This document shows, in pieces, positions 12,430 through 13,906 of a stretch of 13,906 nucleotides of DNA; position 1 is the first letter of the stretch, and each line of letters starts with the position of its first letter. The DNA is from Syntrophomonas sp. UBA4911 (lineage in GTDB: Bacteria > Bacillota > Syntrophomonadia > Syntrophomonadales > Syntrophomonadaceae): the NCBI GenBank assembly GCA_002398105.1, contig DHCD01000102.1, forward strand, positions 3,297 through 17,202, written 5' to 3'. A program made the translations under genes and the position numbers. The notes beneath the pieces were generated by a model that saw only the letters and a list, made by a program, of their open reading frames with translations, did no database searches and was not told the origin of the DNA.

Positions 12430-13794
12430 ATGAACAGGAGAAAAATGGTCCCGTTTCTCTTATGTCTGGCATTTTGTTTCAATTTCTGTATGGCGCCGGC
12501 AAACGGAGCCGCCCAGGAACAGAACCAAATCACTCTGGAGCAAAGCTTCAACCAAGCCCTGACTTTATCCGGACCGGTATCCGGCATCGCCCCCAGCCTG
12601 GTTTCAATTTTACGTTCCCCCCTTGACGGCGGCCTGGCCGAGTATACCTTCATATTAAAGGTGGGAAAAGGACGCTATGACCGCATAGGCCTCCACCGGG
12701 TAGTAAAAGAAAAATATCCCTTTATTCCGGTTAAAACCGACCGTGTGGTTATGATGGTGCATGGGGATACATCGGATTTTCATTCCACATTTCTCATGAC
12801 TACGGACCAGGACCGCTCCTCAGCCGTCTATCTGGCCCAAAAGGATATTGATGTCTGGGGCATTGATTTGAGATGGGCTCTGGTGCCGGCTGCCACCACT
12901 GATTTTTCTTTTATGCAAGGCTGGAACTCTGATACCCACCTGCAGGATATAGACCTGGGGATGAAGCTGGCCCGCTTAGTTCGAATGCTGACCGGCAGCG
13001 GGCATGACAAGATATTTTTACTGGGTCACAGCCGGGGCGCTCAGCTGGTTTACGCCTATGCCAATCAGGAAACTCAGCTTTCCGAAAAACAGAGGAATCT
13101 GCGCGGCATTATCCCGATAGATATGATTTATAAACTTCCTGTCGGTGAACAAGCCCTGAAAGATGCGGCCTATGGTAGATATCTGGCCTACAAGTCGCTT
13201 TATGACTCCGGCCAATATCACTCTGACGAGGGCGCTCAACTGAAGGCCCTGGCCGCATTAGCCGCTGCGGCTCCCCATGATCCTTCACCGGCAGTTCCAG
13301 GTATGACGAACATGCAGGCCGCACTTTTGGCCTTAACCTCTACTTACGCAACTATTCCGGCCCCGCTCCAGCCCATCACTCCTTTCTATCACTACCTGGC
13401 GGGCGCTTTCGATGACAACGGACTTCCCGCCGGGCTTCGTTATGCAGACTACGAGTACGTTTCCCGTATAGCTCTCAGCTCTCCGGATTACCAGAGCCTG
13501 GGGGAACAGATCGACGGAGAAGCGCTCATCAGTGATGCGGTGGATGTTCCGTATGACGACCATTTAGGTGATGTGGAGGTGCCGGTTCTTTATGTGGGAG
13601 CGGCCGGAGGCATGGGCTCCTACGGGGAATACACCCAGACACTGCTGGGGAGCAGTGACCAAACCTCCCTGATCATTCAAAAGGAATCGCCGGATTTGGC
13701 TGTTTTGGACTTCGGACACGCTGACCTGATATGGGCGGATAGTGCCCTATCCGAAGTTTGGCAGACTATCGGTCAATGGATTAGAACTCATTAG
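12430..13794 (+). CDS. Exported alpha/beta hydrolase, substrate unknown
   Basis: This 454-residue protein has a Sec-type signal peptide (basic MNRRK, hydrophobic 7-21, likely cut after about residue 28, NGAA). The mature part contains no cysteine. The only cysteines (12, 16, 20) are in the signal, and none makes a proper lipobox. The alpha/beta hydrolase fold is indicated by the strand and oxyanion region VVMMVHGDTSDFH (106-118), by DVWGIDLRWA (141-150), and by the nucleophile elbow G199-H-S201-R-G203 with S201 catalytic. H430 in LDFGHADLIW is the likely histidine, and the acid after VPVLYVG (384-390) is unclear. A long insertion at about 232-345, partly Ala-rich, would form a cap. Esterase, lipase or peptidase activity is possible; I do not recognise the family. 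The ribosome binding site is GAGAGGAAGG, 5 bases before the ATG. It is transcribed divergently from glnH and followed by a hairpin. Confidence 0.85.
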   Translation: MNRRKMVPFLLCLAFCFNFCMAPANGAAQEQNQITLEQSFNQALTLSGPVSGIAPSLVSILRSPLDGGLAEYTFILKVGKGRYDRIGLHRVVKEKYPFIPVKTDRVVMMVHGDTSDFHSTFLMTTDQDRSSAVYLAQKDIDVWGIDLRWALVPAATTDFSFMQGWNSDTHLQDIDLGMKLARLVRMLTGSGHDKIFLLGHSRGAQLVYAYANQETQLSEKQRNLRGIIPIDMIYKLPVGEQALKDAAYGRYLAYKSLYDSGQYHSDEGAQLKALAALAAAAPHDPSPAVPGMTNMQAALLALTSTYATIPAPLQPITPFYHYLAGAFDDNGLPAGLRYADYEYVSRIALSSPDYQSLGEQIDGEALISDAVDVPYDDHLGDVEVPVLYVGAAGGMGSYGEYTQTLLGSSDQTSLIIQKESPDLAVLDFGHADLIWADSALSEVWQTIGQWIRTH

Positions 13795-13837
13795 CACGGC
13801 TGCTTATTAATGGAAAAAGAAGAGAACAAGTTTTAAA

Positions 13838-13875
13838 AAGAACCTCCCCTATCTTAATAAGTTGGGGAGGTTCTT
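13838..13875. terminator. Hairpin terminator, possibly bidirectional
   Basis: AAGAACCTCCCC (13838-13849) pairs perfectly with GGGGAGGTTCTT (13864-13875), 12 base pairs around a 14-base loop. Read leftward it is followed by TTTTTAAAA, a good T tract, so it should terminate minus-strand transcription entering from the right. Read rightward it ends the hydrolase transcript with a poorer pyrimidine-rich tail (TCGATTCTCTC). The asymmetry suggests a convergent minus-strand gene beyond the window. Confidence 0.85.
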
Positions 13876-13906
13876 CGATTCTCTCTTTAAATCATTATTT
13901 CAGTTT

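Noticed and set aside
1..13906. Mobile elements, CRISPR, toxin-antitoxin or defence genes
   Set aside because: No transposase, integrase, spaced direct repeats, or small paired toxin-like genes were seen. The gene content is core metabolism, envelope and transport.

Overview
The window looks like chromosome from a low-to-mid GC Firmicute of the clostridial type. The evidence is the MurT/GatD lipid II amidation pair, a YteA/YlyA-type DksA-like zinc-finger protein next to ileS, an isoleucine T-box leader, a YtpB (DUF2600) homologue, strong AAAGGAGG ribosome binding sites, frequent GTG starts and Gram-positive-style terminators. I cannot name genus or species from the sequence alone. There are twelve protein genes, eleven on the minus strand. 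I see no tRNA, rRNA, insertion sequence, phage gene or CRISPR array.

Layout, right to left in the direction of transcription. (1) Positions 12151-9756 hold a polar amino acid ABC importer: lipoprotein glnH (own promoter), an intercistronic hairpin, permease glnP, and ATPase glnQ overlapping glnP by 4 bases. Endonuclease III (nth) follows 86 bases later. (2) Positions 8978-5821 hold a promoter, a complete T-box leader with an AUC specifier, ileS and a strong terminator. (3) Positions 5733-5266 hold a small DksA/TraR-type zinc-finger protein. (4) Positions 5167-3838 hold a promoter, a family 4 glycosyltransferase probably acting on membrane lipid, and a terminator. (5) Positions 3769-1 hold four close genes: murT, gatD, a long-chain polyprenyl diphosphate synthase and the 5' part of a ytpB-like terpene synthase that runs off the left edge. 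The only plus-strand gene (12430-13794) encodes an exported alpha/beta hydrolase of unknown substrate. It is divergent from glnH and followed by a hairpin that could terminate transcription in both directions.

Blocks 4 and 5 share an envelope theme: glycolipid synthesis, amidation of lipid II, and long-chain isoprenoid and terpenoid synthesis. MurT and GatD amidate the alpha-carboxyl of D-Glu in lipid II using glutamine. The prenyl synthase would make a C30-C40 allylic diphosphate, and YtpB-type enzymes cyclise such a chain (C35 in Bacillus). Genes for both steps lie 45 bases apart, which suggests a dedicated terpenoid branch sharing a transcript with lipid II modification.

Most of the window is ordinary, well-understood chromosome and I found no convincing new defence or mobile system. 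The points most worth a second look are the murT-gatD-prenyl synthase-ytpB array, the possible AUA start of the prenyl synthase, the orphan secreted hydrolase, and the in-frame 9-base tandem repeat beside the MurT zinc ribbon.
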